From positions 682,001-746,000 of the forward strand of contig JAFEKR010000013.1 of assembly GCA_019022495.1 (NCBI GenBank): 64,000 bases of DNA. Reading direction: 5' to 3'. This DNA comes from Epichloe hybrida (taxonomy: Eukaryota; Ascomycota; Sordariomycetes; Hypocreales; Clavicipitaceae). A program made the position numbers and the translations under genes. Shown in pieces: positions 38,001 through 48,948 of the stretch. The notes under the pieces were generated by a model. The model was not told the origin of the DNA and searched no databases. It saw only the letters and a list, made by a program, of their open reading frames with translations. The first letter of the stretch is position 1. Each line of letters opens with the position of its first letter.

Positions 38001-39590
38001 CATACTACTGTTTAATTTTTTAGTATAATATATCCCTAGCAAGAAGAATAGAATTGCTAATACCTTGTCTAGAAAAGGCCCTAGACTATTAGATTAATTA
38101 GATTAAGAAGTTAAAGGAGATATTAAAGACTTTATTAACCTATATCTTAATAGTGTTAAGATAAAAGAGAATAGTAAGAAGGACTATTCGTAGGAGATGC
38201 AATAGGTAATTAATTTCTTATCTACCCTTTAAAGACTAATTAATCTTAGTACTAGGGACTACAGGAAGCTTTGTAATAGAGTAAAGAAGTTTTACCTAGA
38301 AAATAGATACCTATATATATATTATTTACGCTAGTTAGCTCTATAGATGGCTATTACTAGTACTCCTACTACTGAGTCAAAAGGGAAAACCCTATACTGG
38401 GAAGAAAAACCCCCTTGCGTCAATAGATACCTATAGAAAAGACTAATAGGAATTATAAAAGAACTAGCGTTAGTTATTAATATTCCTAAGCAGTAACGCG
38501 TAATAGTTAAAGCTATTCATAAAGAACTTAGTCATAAAGGCATTAAGGTAGTCTTCTAAGTAATAAAACAGTAGTACTAGTAGAAAGGACTCTAGAACAT
38601 AACTTAAGAGATACTAACCTATTATAAGATATATTAAAAGTTTGCGCCTTAGTAACCTTAAGAACTATCTATACTAGTTATACTAGGGAACTTAATAAGC
38701 AAGATCTATATTAACACTTAGTACCTTCTAATTAATTATAGATATAAGTATCTCTTAGAAGCTAGGTGTAACTTAATAGGGTAGGTGGAGGCTACACTAG
38801 TTAGAAATGTAATAGTACTAGTAATTAGAAAATTCCTATTATTATGAATTAGTAGGTTTAGACTTTTTTAGTTCGTAGTCTATAATAGAGGTCCTAAGAT
38901 ATAAGGAAATCTTAAGGAAGTACTTATAGATATTAGTATTAAAGGAATCTAAATATCTAGGTATAACCTAAAGGCAAATTCTCCTATTAAAGCTAGATAC
39001 TAGTCCCTTACGTCTGCTTTAGTAAAATTAGGAGGGTTAAATAGCTAATAGGTAAAGCACCTTAATAAAGCCCTTCTTATAAACTACACTACTATTTGCG
39101 AATTACATAGGAAATCCGCTTTCTATTTAATCTATAGATAGGAACTAATCTTACTATTAGAAGTTAAGTTTCTAACCTAGAGGCTAATTAACTAGGAAGC
39201 AGTTACTACTAGTTAGGACTTATTTAAAGCTTAAGTCTAAATACTTAAAAGGAAAGCAAAGGATATTAGGAAAGCAAGGAAAAAGGTATTTAACTTTAGG
39301 AAGTAACTTATAAACTAAACTAATAAGAACTAAGCCACCTCTCTTAGGAAGGATTAATTAAAACTAGGGGATCTTATTCTAGTATATAATATTAGAAGGA
39401 ATATTAATATATCCACTATAAAGAAACTTATAATAAGATAGAACGGACCTTTCTAAATCTATAAGCAAGTACTAATTTCTAGAGCCTATTATCTAAAAAC
39501 ACTAGATAGGGTTTACCTTATGAAAACTATTTTAAGGGACTATATTAAAAAGTTTATTCTAGATATAGAAGGTTAGTAAACTTTAATAGT
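35073..39590 (+). pseudogene. L pol: protease, RT, RNase H, integrase (decayed)
   Basis: Protease at about 35770-36030: a decayed D-T-G (ALINIG) then GNIITKSTTRRLG and LILGILFF. RT at about 36830-37400: YRNPYFLIIKKDKG, then GYN-VKLAERSKD and the GATNLVAQF-like strand. The catalytic pair FLDN is followed by ITIKG near 37228-37255, and this fungal Ty3 type has FLDD-(I/G)-x-KG rather than Y-x-DD. RNase H is at about 37680-38100 and integrase at about 38450-39560. A 106-bp micro-insertion with 14-bp duplicated flanks (38302-38435) lies at the RNase H/integrase junction. No chromodomain was recognised. Many stops. Confidence 0.85.
38316..38421. mobile_element. 106-bp micro-insertion in L pol
   Basis: The 14-mer AATAGATACCTATA occurs at 38302-38315 and again at 38422-38435, flanking 106 bp. 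The right half (about 38375-38421) is unlike its surroundings, GC-richer with intact CpA/TpG/CpG. A perfect 14-bp flanking duplication suggests retroposition or an end-joining event. No family was identified. Confidence 0.55.
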
Positions 39591-41460
39591 AAATATATAG
39601 TTATATACTCCTTAATAACACTAGGTAAGGGAGGAGACTACTAATAACTATAATTAAGAAATTGCTATAATTATACCTTTAGTAGCTTAATATAATATAT
39701 CTAATCAAATAGTTAATAAAGAAGGGATAAGTTTATGTCTTAAGGAAGAGGTTAAGCTCCTACCTTAAAGGAGCCTATATTATAGGATTAAGGTATAGCT
39801 ACCCTACTTAATAGAAGAATAGAAGAAAGAATATAAAGTATATTCTCTAATATACTAAGGAGTGTATAAGATTAAACATTATTTTCCTTTGTTTTTATTT
39901 TAGGAACTAAGTAAAGTTTTATTCTAATACTAGAGATTAAGTAATTAAGGTATAAGTCTATTAACTATAGGACTACTTACCCCTTTCCTTTTTTCTTTTA
40001 TTTCCCTAAAATCCTATACTATAAACTAAATTTATTTTCTTTGATTTTCTCTATTATTTATAAATAATTTAGGAAGGGAGAAGGCATATTTACTGCTAAG
40101 TAAGGAGAGTTATTAGAATTAATAGTGTTTAGATTAAGCAGAAGGGTCTTTACTACTTTAGCAAACTACTCTTTTCCTAAGAAAAGCATAAGAGATTTCT
40201 CTTAGGAAGACTAAAGGTAATACCTAGAAGTAAAGCGCTATTTATAGCTAGCCATATAAAACCAATTCTAGATATAATTACTACATATACCTTTACTAAC
40301 CCTAGAAAGTAAGATATAGCTATAGAAGGGGAAGCACATATGCTTACTAAAGAAGGTAACATACTATATATATAAGTTTAAGTAGTTAGTATAGAAAATA
40401 CTATTTAATTTACTAAATATAAATACTAGTAAAGCATAATAATGCTTAGGACGCTATAAAAGAGCGTATAAGAAGTACCTATTAGGATAAGCTATCTTAG
40501 TAGGAATAAGGACTAAGTAATAATATTTATTTTTAATAGTAAGGGCTAAGATATTATCTACTTTAGTATAGCTTCTTATAAAATCCTTTAGTAATTTAGT
40601 TCTCTTTATAGTAGTAATTAGATAGGGAGGAGCCCCTTCTAGGGAATTTTTAGAAGGTTAGAGGGTAATCTCTATATATAAAGGAACACTACTATTACTA
40701 ATATTAATCCTGCCCTAAACCTAGAAGGCAAAAAGGAACTTATACTATAAAACAGAAGTTATTAGCATTAGCCTAAATATAAGATTAAATAATCTTTAAA
40801 ATACCTATATAGTCTCTACTAATAAACAGAGGAAAGAACTTAGCGTGGTTAGACTAGTCTATAGTCTTTATTACTAAAAGCTTAACTTCTAGGATGCTTG
40901 CCCTTATAATAGTAGTAATATTAGGAAGTTTTTAATGGTTTTTGTTAAGAGATTTAGCTATAATTAATTAATTAGGGTAATAATATAAAGAGTAATAAGT
41001 TAAGGAGCATAAAGAAAAAAAAAGAAAAAGGGTTAGAAAAGCCTTAAACTATAGGATGCTATATATAATAAGCGTTAGTACCTAATAAGCAAGCAGGCTA
41101 CCTATAAGTAATTCATAATAGTAAGGTCTAAATTATAGTAACCACTTAATCTCCATAGATAGATGCCTTATAATAGATACTAGCAGCTAATAGAGAGAGA
41201 GGAGGAGGCAACTAGTGATAGCTGCTAATAACTACTCTTAAAATTAATAAAGACTATAAGAATAGAATTAAGGCCATAGGAACCACTTAATCTGACCTAC
41301 TTCTTATATAAGTATATATTCTCTTAACCTTTAAAGTTTTTACTTATACTACCCTTATTCCTAAAATCCTTTCTAACTATACTAATTTAAAAATCTAATA
41401 GGTAGCTACTATATCCTTTCCTACTATAATAGTTATTTTATCTATCCTAGAACCTTTTAA
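39591..41460 (+). other. L region between pol and accessory ORF
   Basis: About 1.9 kb. A plus frame ending at TAA 40933 is fairly open over its last 130 codons (about 40700-40935) and may be a second small accessory gene or part of a larger spliced or frameshifted one. The rest (39600-40080 and 40940-41460) has T-rich and A-rich runs and nothing recognised. Confidence 0.4.
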
Positions 41461-41462
41461 TC

Positions 41463-43570
41463 TTACCTAGTAAAATAAAATAGTATAGAGAGTCTATTAT
41501 AAATAAGGGTAATTATACTAAAGTAAATAGCGACACTATTGCTTACTTTCCTTATAGCAGGTGCCTTACTATATACTATATTTATATTTTAATATATAAA
41601 TTAGAAAGCCCTTTCTTTAAAGGAATTAAGGAAGGTACTATAGAAATTAATTTAGTTAATCTCTATAGGTAGTAGCTACCTTTATTTTATTTACAAAGAG
41701 ACTAGCCATAGCCTTTGCTAAGATTTAAAGTTTACTAGGATAGCGACGATTTTAACCTAGTAACACTAATTAGGCTAGGATAGATAAATATATAATAGCG
41801 TAGTTATTTAATAAATGTTTACGAATTCCTAAGAAAGGCTTATAAGACTCTAAGCAAAGACTAGCTTAACTAGTTTAAGCTAATAGTAATAGGGAGGATC
41901 ATAAAGCGCGGGCTTAAAGTAATAGTAGTAGTACTACCCTAAATATTTAAAGTTAGCAAGATAGAAGATTTTAATATAGATATATTACGATAATTAATTA
42001 GTTTAAAAGCTAGAAGACTCTATATTACCTATTAGCCTATTAATATTAAGTATAGCTATAGTTATAACCCTATTAACCTCCACTTATATATAAGTAATCA
42101 ATGCCTTATTATAGGATTCACTTTCTTTACAAACTATTAGACTACTTTTATGTTTAATAGGAAATAAGGATATCTATACTATTTTAATAGTATAGATAAG
42201 GGACGAATAACTTAGTTCGCTAACTTTGTATGTAAATAGGGGCAGATTATATAGCTTATGAATTACCCCTTTGATTTTAAAGTAATTATAGTCCTAGTGA
42301 CGGAGTAGAAAGGAAACTAGGAATACAGGTATATATACCTAGGGTTCCTTCTCTAGATAATCTGCTGTTAGGTTAGTTACCAAGCAATTAATCTGCTATT
42401 AAAAGATTAAAATGTACCAAATAAGTATAATATCAAGTTTGAATAACTACACACTTTTAAAGGAGACTTAACTATTAACTAACGCTTTAAACTATACCTT
42501 AAAGACTAGATAGTAACTAATAATATCCTAGACCTAAAGTATAGCTATATAAAAGCACTTAAAAAAACTATAAGAGTTCTGTAAAATATAGCTATAAATA
42601 AACTTAGAATAGGAGATTAATTACTAAGGGAATTATTATACTAGAAGGACTTTAACCTCTAATACTTAATATAACACATAGCGAAATGCTTAATACCTTA
42701 CTTTGTAACCTAGATAGTTAGTAAAGGACTCCCTATTAGCGCTATACTTATGCCTTAGAAGCTTTAAGTTACTAATAAGAGTTATCTAATTAAATAGTAT
42801 ACTAATATAGTAGGCATAATAAGCTTTGTGTGTAGGATTTCTAGTAACCTATAGCTTATATCTTTACTAGCAACCCTAAAGTCTTTAATATTAGTATATA
42901 AGAAATACTATATAATTAGGAAAGACAAATATAGTAAGACACTAGAGGAGTTTTACCCCTAGTTAAACTAGAGAAGCTAAGATTAAGTAAAAAGGGAAGT
43001 TATTATTTATTACAAGCATCTTTATTAGTGTTATTATCCGTTATTAGATAAGAAGCAATGCTAGCATCCTTAGCTTTAAAGCTTAAAGCACTCTAATAAG
43101 GAAGATAAGATTAAATATCTAATACTACTAAATAAGCTCTCTAAAAATAGCAAGTAATAATAAGTAAGCTACTATAATTAGATATAGAAGACTAGCTAAG
43201 GTTGCCGTAAATCCATAGAGTTATTAGATAAGAGTAAGTGTATAGCTATAGAACCTTAGCTAAGTAAGTAGAAGAAAAGATAATTTAATAACTACTTAGA
43301 GATATAGAATAAGCTATAATAATTAATCTCCTTCCTTTCCTTAGGATATAAAGAGTAGCATAAAGAAAAATTATTATATATCTACTAATATTATTTATAT
43401 ACATATCCGTAGTACTACCTAGCCTAGTCCCTCGTGGAATATAAGCTAAGATTATTAAAGCCTGCTAATAGGAGAAGAAGCGCGCCTAAGGATTATTTAA
43501 TTAACGCGAAACCTAAGAAAAGAGAGTAGCATAGTAGGATATAAAGTGCTTTACTATCTATACCCTATTG
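41463..43570 (+). pseudogene. L accessory ORF of at least 700 codons, unknown function
   Basis: One plus frame is readable from at least 41463 to about 43570. Stops within it are of the TAG/TAA type expected from Trp/Gln after RIP. The middle part (42000-42450) is rich in aromatic residues and tryptophan-site stops. It includes NPINLHLYISNQC followed by an FTFF-NY segment, and MNYPFDFKVIIVLVTE near 42260. The C-terminal end is basic (KPANRRRSAPKDYL near 43465). No known domain was recognised. It lies downstream of pol and upstream of the L 3' LTR, same orientation, so it is part of L. The true start is unclear because upstream of 41463 the openness shifts to another frame. Confidence 0.68.
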
Positions 43571-43970
43571 CTAATATTACTTACCACATACCCGTAAACA
43601 CTAAAGACACTAAAGCTCTCTTAAGAAATAAGGAATTTAAGTCTCTAGCTAGGGAGGTCTTATTTACCTTCTCTTTTTCTCTCTTTACTTTATATAATTT
43701 TCTTTTTTTTTTCCTTTCTTCCTTATATCTTTACCTTTTTTACCTTTCTATCCTTTTAGTTTTCTCTTTTACTTACCTTAATACTCCTATTTCCTTACTA
43801 TATAAGATTTAGCTATATAAGATTAATTAGCCTAGGTCTATATATAATAGATTAAATAGTTCCTCTACCCTTTTTATATAAGATTAGTTACTAACTACAC
43901 TTATAAGGCGCTTTTAGGTTTTAGTATGTATAACTAGTTAGGGGTAACTAGTGCACACCTAGGGAGGTGT
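43571..43970 (+). other. L 3' untranslated region and polypurine tract
   Basis: A pyrimidine-rich stretch (CTTTTTCTCTC type, about 43660-43770) is followed by AT-rich sequence. AGGGAGGTG ends directly before the right LTR at 43971 and is the likely polypurine tract, fixing the plus orientation. Confidence 0.6.
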
Positions 43971-44425
43971 TATATACTATAAGATACACGCCTAAAAACA
44001 CGATTATAATAATAAGTGCTAGGGTTTAGGGATAGGAGTATTATAATAAGGGATAATAATATTAGTTATCTAGGTAATAGGATTATTTAATTTATAAAGG
44101 GACTACTTATAGATAGACTCTTTAATAGTAATTCACGCATCTTACGAGATTCTTAAGATTACCCTAAGTTTACTTTACCTAAGATTATACTTATGTTTAC
44201 TATAAGATAAATTAAGAAAATACCTTCCCTTATTTATTTAAGATATTACTTCTAATCTAATAGACTATTTAATCTTGGATATCTCTGTATAATGAGATAG
44301 TCCTTACTATTGTTGTGATTAATACCGTTAAGTTAATCAACCCCTCTGTTATGTGTAGGCTCTAGAGCTACTCGCAATCGTGGGCCAGCATCGTGTCTTT
44401 TGGGGTGTTGTTTTCCGCTTGACAA
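43971..44425 (+). repeat. L 3' LTR
   Basis: 455 bp, same length as the reconstituted 5' LTR. The inner left end is converted (TATATACTATAAGATACACG). The outer right 120 bp are nearly free of RIP (ATCGTGGGCCAGCATCGTG). Followed by ACTAC (44426-44430). Confidence 0.9.
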
Positions 44426-44430
44426 ACTAC

Positions 44431-47400
44431 TTAGCATTTATAAACTTAAATAAGAAGCTAGGTAGCTATAAGGATATAGCCTCTACCCTATGCTTCTTAC
44501 TAATATAATTTACTTTTCTTAATAAGGCATTAGTAGGATTTAACTTACTTACATAATATTTAATTCTAAAATTAAATAGATAGAGCTTATCTAATACTAT
44601 TACCTACTTGCTAGTTAGCTTTAGCTTTATAGCTAGGTACTTATAATTTAAATAGTCTATTATAACTATAATCTAATAAGTTAAATATATAAGGTAATAT
44701 CTCTAGGCTTAAAACGCCTCTTAGATTACTAATAACTTAGTGTCTAGGGTTAAGTAATAAAGTTTAATATTAGTTAACTTCCTTAAAAAATACACTACTA
44801 GGTACTAGCTACCTAGCACTAATATTATAAGTATAGCTTTAATTATATAACTAGATGTATTTATCTTTACTCTTAGTAAATAAAGTAAGTCAAAGTACAC
44901 TAAAATTAATGCCTTCTAGAACTTCTTCTAGAGTTCTTTAAATACTATAAGTTTACTAGGCTTTAGCTTAAACTTTACTAGTTAAATACCTTTTAAATAG
45001 TTTATTAGTAGGACTACTACCTTACTATACTATTTTATAAAGCATTAGTAAAACCCTATAAACCTAAGGAATAATTAAATATTAAATATACTACTAGGTA
45101 TTAGCTAGGTTGTAATAGCTTTAACCTATAATAGTTTTATCTTAATGCCCTTCTTAGATATAATAAAACCTAGGAACTTTACCTTTATAACTAAAAATTA
45201 GCACTTTTTAAGGTTAATATAGAGGTTTATATCCTAAAGTCACTTTAGCACCCTTTTAATATACTCTATGTGTCTTATAGGATTACTACTATATATTAGG
45301 GTATTATTAAGGTAAATAATATAAAATTTATTTACAAGCCCCTTAAGAGCATTATTAATATATTCCTAAAAAGTAGCTAGCGTATTTACTAACCTAAATG
45401 GCATTATAAGATATTTAAAGTGCTTATAGTAGTAATAAAATACTATTTTCTACTCATTACCCTTATGGATATATAGCTAGTAGTACGCCTCTTAAAGATC
45501 TAGTAATATAAAAATCTTTATACTTACTAATTAATTAAGGATTTGAGAGATTAGTAGTAAAGGGGCCTTATTTTTAATAGTAATCCTATTAAGGCCCTTA
45601 TAATTCATATAAAGCCTTAATTTCCCTGATTTCTTTAGAATAAATAAAATTAAGGCTCCTACTAGGCTTATTAATCTTCTAATTTACCCTTTCTCCTATA
45701 TACTTACTAGGTACTCCCTAAGCACTTCTAGCTCTTTTTTAGCTAGGTTATATATAGGTCCCTAGGGTAGTTATTTTCCCTTTTCTAATTTAATTATATA
45801 AGTGTAACTACCTAATTCTAGGAGCTTACTAGCTAGCTCCTTTAAAAACATATTTATGAATTCTATATACTCTTCTAGAATTTACTATAAGGATATATTA
45901 CTATTTATCTCTTATATAAACACTACTAATTCTTTAGAAATACTACCTAGAGTGCTATTATACTTCTTAGTTTTTTCTTCTTTAATATATAAGTATATTT
46001 TACTACTATTACTATAACTATACTATAACTTAGGTTATTACTTACTATATTACCTATTAATAAATTTTTATTAGTATTTTCTTTTATTACCTTTAGGTTA
46101 ATTACCTTAATCTTTAGTAACGCTAGTAATAGCGTAATAAAAGATTACTTTACTACCTTATATAATTATTACTTACTTACTATAAAAGTAATATAATCTT
46201 AGGTTATTAGAAACCTTTAGAAACCTTGCTTTTAGTTTATTACTATAGGTTTATACTCTAGGGTCTAGTCTATCCCTAGGAGTATTCCCTCTCCTATATT
46301 AGTAATATAGTAACTAACTTAGTAAACCTTTATATAGCCTATGCTATCTTTTACCTTAACTAGTTTATATAGGATTCCCTAGTGTAAGATCTTGTCCTTA
46401 CTTACGCTTTCTAGTGTTATCTTTATTTTTTCTATGTTTTTCTAATTCTATTTTAATAATAATTTAGGGTAGATTATTAAATATTCTATACCTATATTAA
46501 ACAGCGCTAGTATTACTAACTAGTAGTTATCTTACTATAAGGACACTTATATTCTTATTCTTTTATCTATAAGTTTTTTTATAGTAAGACTATTATCCTA
46601 GGCCTAAGCTAAACTAATTAGAATCTTATTTAAGTCTAAGGTTTTATTACTACTATTCTTATACTTCTTAGTAGTATACCTATTACTTTTATAAATTAAG
46701 TAGTTTACTATATTATATTTATTTATGCTATATCTAGGGCTACTATATTTATAGTACTTAAATAATCTCTAGCCTATACTAGGTTACTATAAGCTTTACT
46801 ATAAGTTATTTATAGGGAAGCTAAAGTATTATCTTTTATTACTCTTACTTTCCTTATTATAGTTTTTATTATAATTACTTAATATAGATATTATTATAAC
46901 TTTAGCTTTTTTTTCTTAACCCTATAGGTAACTCTAAGATATTAGGAACTCTTAGCTAACTATATACTTCCTTATAGTATTATTTAAGCTATTTAGAAAA
47001 ATTACTATTCTTAAGTGTATAGGGATTTAGTTAGGTAATTCTACTTTTACCTTTATTTAAAGTCTTAGGAAAGATTAAAAAGACTAATTACTCTTTTACC
47101 TAAGATTTAGTAGTGTCCTAGTAGCTTCTAAGCACTATATATCTTTATTTATTACTCTAGTATTTAGCTAGAATATAAATCTATCCTAGGTATAAGCTAA
47201 GTAGTTAACTAACCTATTTACTATTATATAATATATTTACTATTACTTTATATTATTAGCTAAGTAGCTACTAGTATATACTACCTTTGTTTTATTATCC
47301 TAAAAGGTTCTTAGGTCTAGCTTAAATAGTATATTTAAATTTACTAGGTATACTTATAAATTCTTATAGGTATTACCTTTATATATAAGTACCTTATACT

Positions 47401-47871
47401 ATATCTTAATAAAGCTTTATAAGTATATATTTACTATAAACTTAGTATTAGGTAAGAAATCTAGGAATAAGGGAATTCTTTATGTATTTATTTAAGGGGT
47501 AATTATAAGTTCTTTACCTAATCTAGCTAATTATAGGTTTACTTCTATTTCCTTAAGCTATGCTTCTATATTTAAGATCTTCTTTCTTATATAAGTATTT
47601 TATAGCTTAGCTTATATAACCTTATATTACCTTTATAGCTTATCTAGATTATTATTATTACTAGATTTAGTATTACTACTTTAGTTAGGTAGTGTTTACT
47701 ATACCCTCTTATATTCTATAGTTAGGGTGTTTTAGTTACTACCTAGTTACTATAAAGTTAGGGCTTCCTTACTAAGTAGTATAAGTGTGTTTTAGGTAAA
47801 TATTCTATAGCTTCTTTATATTTAAATCTAGCTAATAGTTTATTTTCCTTAAAGGGTTTAAAAGTTTAATT
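44431..47871 (-). pseudogene. S gag and 5' half of pol (decayed)
   Basis: Minus strand, from the 5' LTR at 47872 leftwards. A zinc knuckle lies at about 46712-46755, with all three Cys and the His reading Tyr in the C-x2-C-x4-H-x4-C spacing. The RT has an MPFRLVNT-like strand near 45390 and the catalytic box YLNN (for YLDD) at 45303-45314. RNase H is at about 44480-44950 and ends in the DALSR-like motif. The gene continues at 12831 beyond L. Gag sequence lies between about 46800 and 47860. Confidence 0.83.
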
Positions 47872-48138
47872 TATTATAACTATAGTAAGCGAGATATAAA
47901 TAAAGTAAAGGCTAAGGTTCTTAGTTATAGCTAGAGAGCTATTACTTAGGGGTAAGTATATAAAGGTCTTAAACTCTAATCTCTTATATCTCTTATAGGT
48001 AGTCTTTATTTAAATACCCTACTATATACACATAGCTATCTTATAGCTACTTAGTTATTTATAAAACCTAAGGCTTATCTAAGGGCTTTATTATGTGACT
48101 GTCCTATCCATGGCCCCTTGGCCTCCGTGCTCCTAACA
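47872..48138 (-). repeat. S 5' LTR
   Basis: 267 bp. The outer right end is intact (CCATGGCCCCTTGGCCTCCG). The inner left end is converted (TATTATAACTATAG for TGTTACAACTGTGG). Followed by CTAGT (48139-48143). Confidence 0.92.
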
Positions 48139-48948
48139 CTAGTTGCCAGCTAGCAACAGCTATACAAGTGCAAGCTCTATGGTTAGGGTCTAATAAGGCC
48201 GCAACGTTAAATCAATTCACGTAACGTAACGGAAGTTTATAGTAGTTATTAACTAATAGAATTTAATCTAGATTACTTTTATAATATCTTATAAAGTAAT
48301 AAAATTAATTTTAAATATGTTATATAGGTAATGCGGCTATTATTAGTTAAGAGAACTAGCTATCTAGCTAGTTAAAAAGATTTTCTTTCTCTTATAGACT
48401 TACTAACTATATTAGTAAATCTAGGCTACTAACAGGGTCTTATAGGCTACTTTTGATTTTCTATAAAATTTATTTATATATAAAAACTAAAAAATTAACT
48501 TACTACTATACTAGCTAGTAACCTATATGCACTAACTTTTAGTCTAAAAAATAACCTTATATAAAGAGAAAGCCTTATCTTCTAGCTTTAATTTACTATA
48601 TATAAAACTTTTGTATAACCTCTAGTTAAAGAGAAAATCGCTATTAAAGATAGCTATAGGGTAAGTTACGTGTAGGGTAACTTACTTATGTTACCATAGC
48701 TTACGTTACCCTAGCTTACCTAATTACTAGTAGTATAGTTATAGCTATACTTGTAGCTATAACGTAATTTACTAATTAGTTATTTACATAGTTAGACGTA
48801 GCTATTAATAGCTATAATATAGCTATTAATAGCTACCTTTGCGACTATTAATAGCTATAGTGTAGCTATTAGACTTACAAAGCAAGCTAGTAATAAGAAG
48901 GTTCTTTAACTAGAAAAGGGCTAAAAATAGGTCTTAATTTTAACACCC
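48139..48948 (-). repeat. C2 3' LTR, main part
   Basis: Continues the LTR begun at 8721-8734 and resembles 60142-60973 over nearly all its length. The LTR is about 819 bp in all. It contains repeated GTTAC..AGCTTAC and TAGCTATTAATAGCTA motifs (48655-48890), probably in the U3 promoter region. The inner end TTTTAACA adjoins CCCCCTTT, the polypurine tract on the minus strand (AAAGGGGG). Confidence 0.85.

Larger units (their letters stand above)
12837..44425 (+). mobile_element. L: large Ty3-type retrotransposon with an extra 3' reading frame
   Basis: L is bounded by two 455-bp LTRs (12837-13249 joined to 21945-21986, and 43971-44425) and duplicated ACTAC. It is inserted in S pol. It contains G2 (inside its 5' LTR), P (between gag and protease) and a micro-insertion. 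Removing these leaves about 12.1 kb, larger than expected for a Ty3 element. Plus-strand order: LTR, gag with zinc knuckle, protease, RT, RNase H, integrase, about 1.9 kb of unclear sequence, a long unknown frame, a polypurine run (AGGGAGGTG), LTR. LTR ends appear to be TGTGTG and GACAA, so the exact termini may be one or two bases off. Confidence 0.88.
8735..48138 (-). mobile_element. S: Ty3/gypsy chromovirus inserted in the C2 LTR
   Basis: The two LTRs are each exactly 267 bp (8735-9001 and 47872-48138) and are flanked by CTAGT on the outside (8730-8734 and 48139-48143). Joining the flanks restores the C2 LTR, as shown by the uninterrupted right LTR at 60142 (GGGAGCTAGTTACTAGCTAG). The element is read on the minus strand, with its 5' LTR on the right, and is split by L (12837-44425). 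Excluding L, S is about 7.8 kb. It carries gag with a zinc knuckle, RT, RNase H, integrase and a chromodomain. Confidence 0.9.

Noticed and set aside
40177..40362. Minus-strand open frame of 61 codons
   Set aside because: An isolated frame in decayed L sequence, with no supporting motif or context.
43546..43812. Open frame of 88 codons rich in Phe, Leu and Tyr, looking like a membrane protein
   Set aside because: It comes from a pyrimidine-rich tract in the L 3' region, where any T-rich sequence reads as hydrophobic; not a convincing gene.
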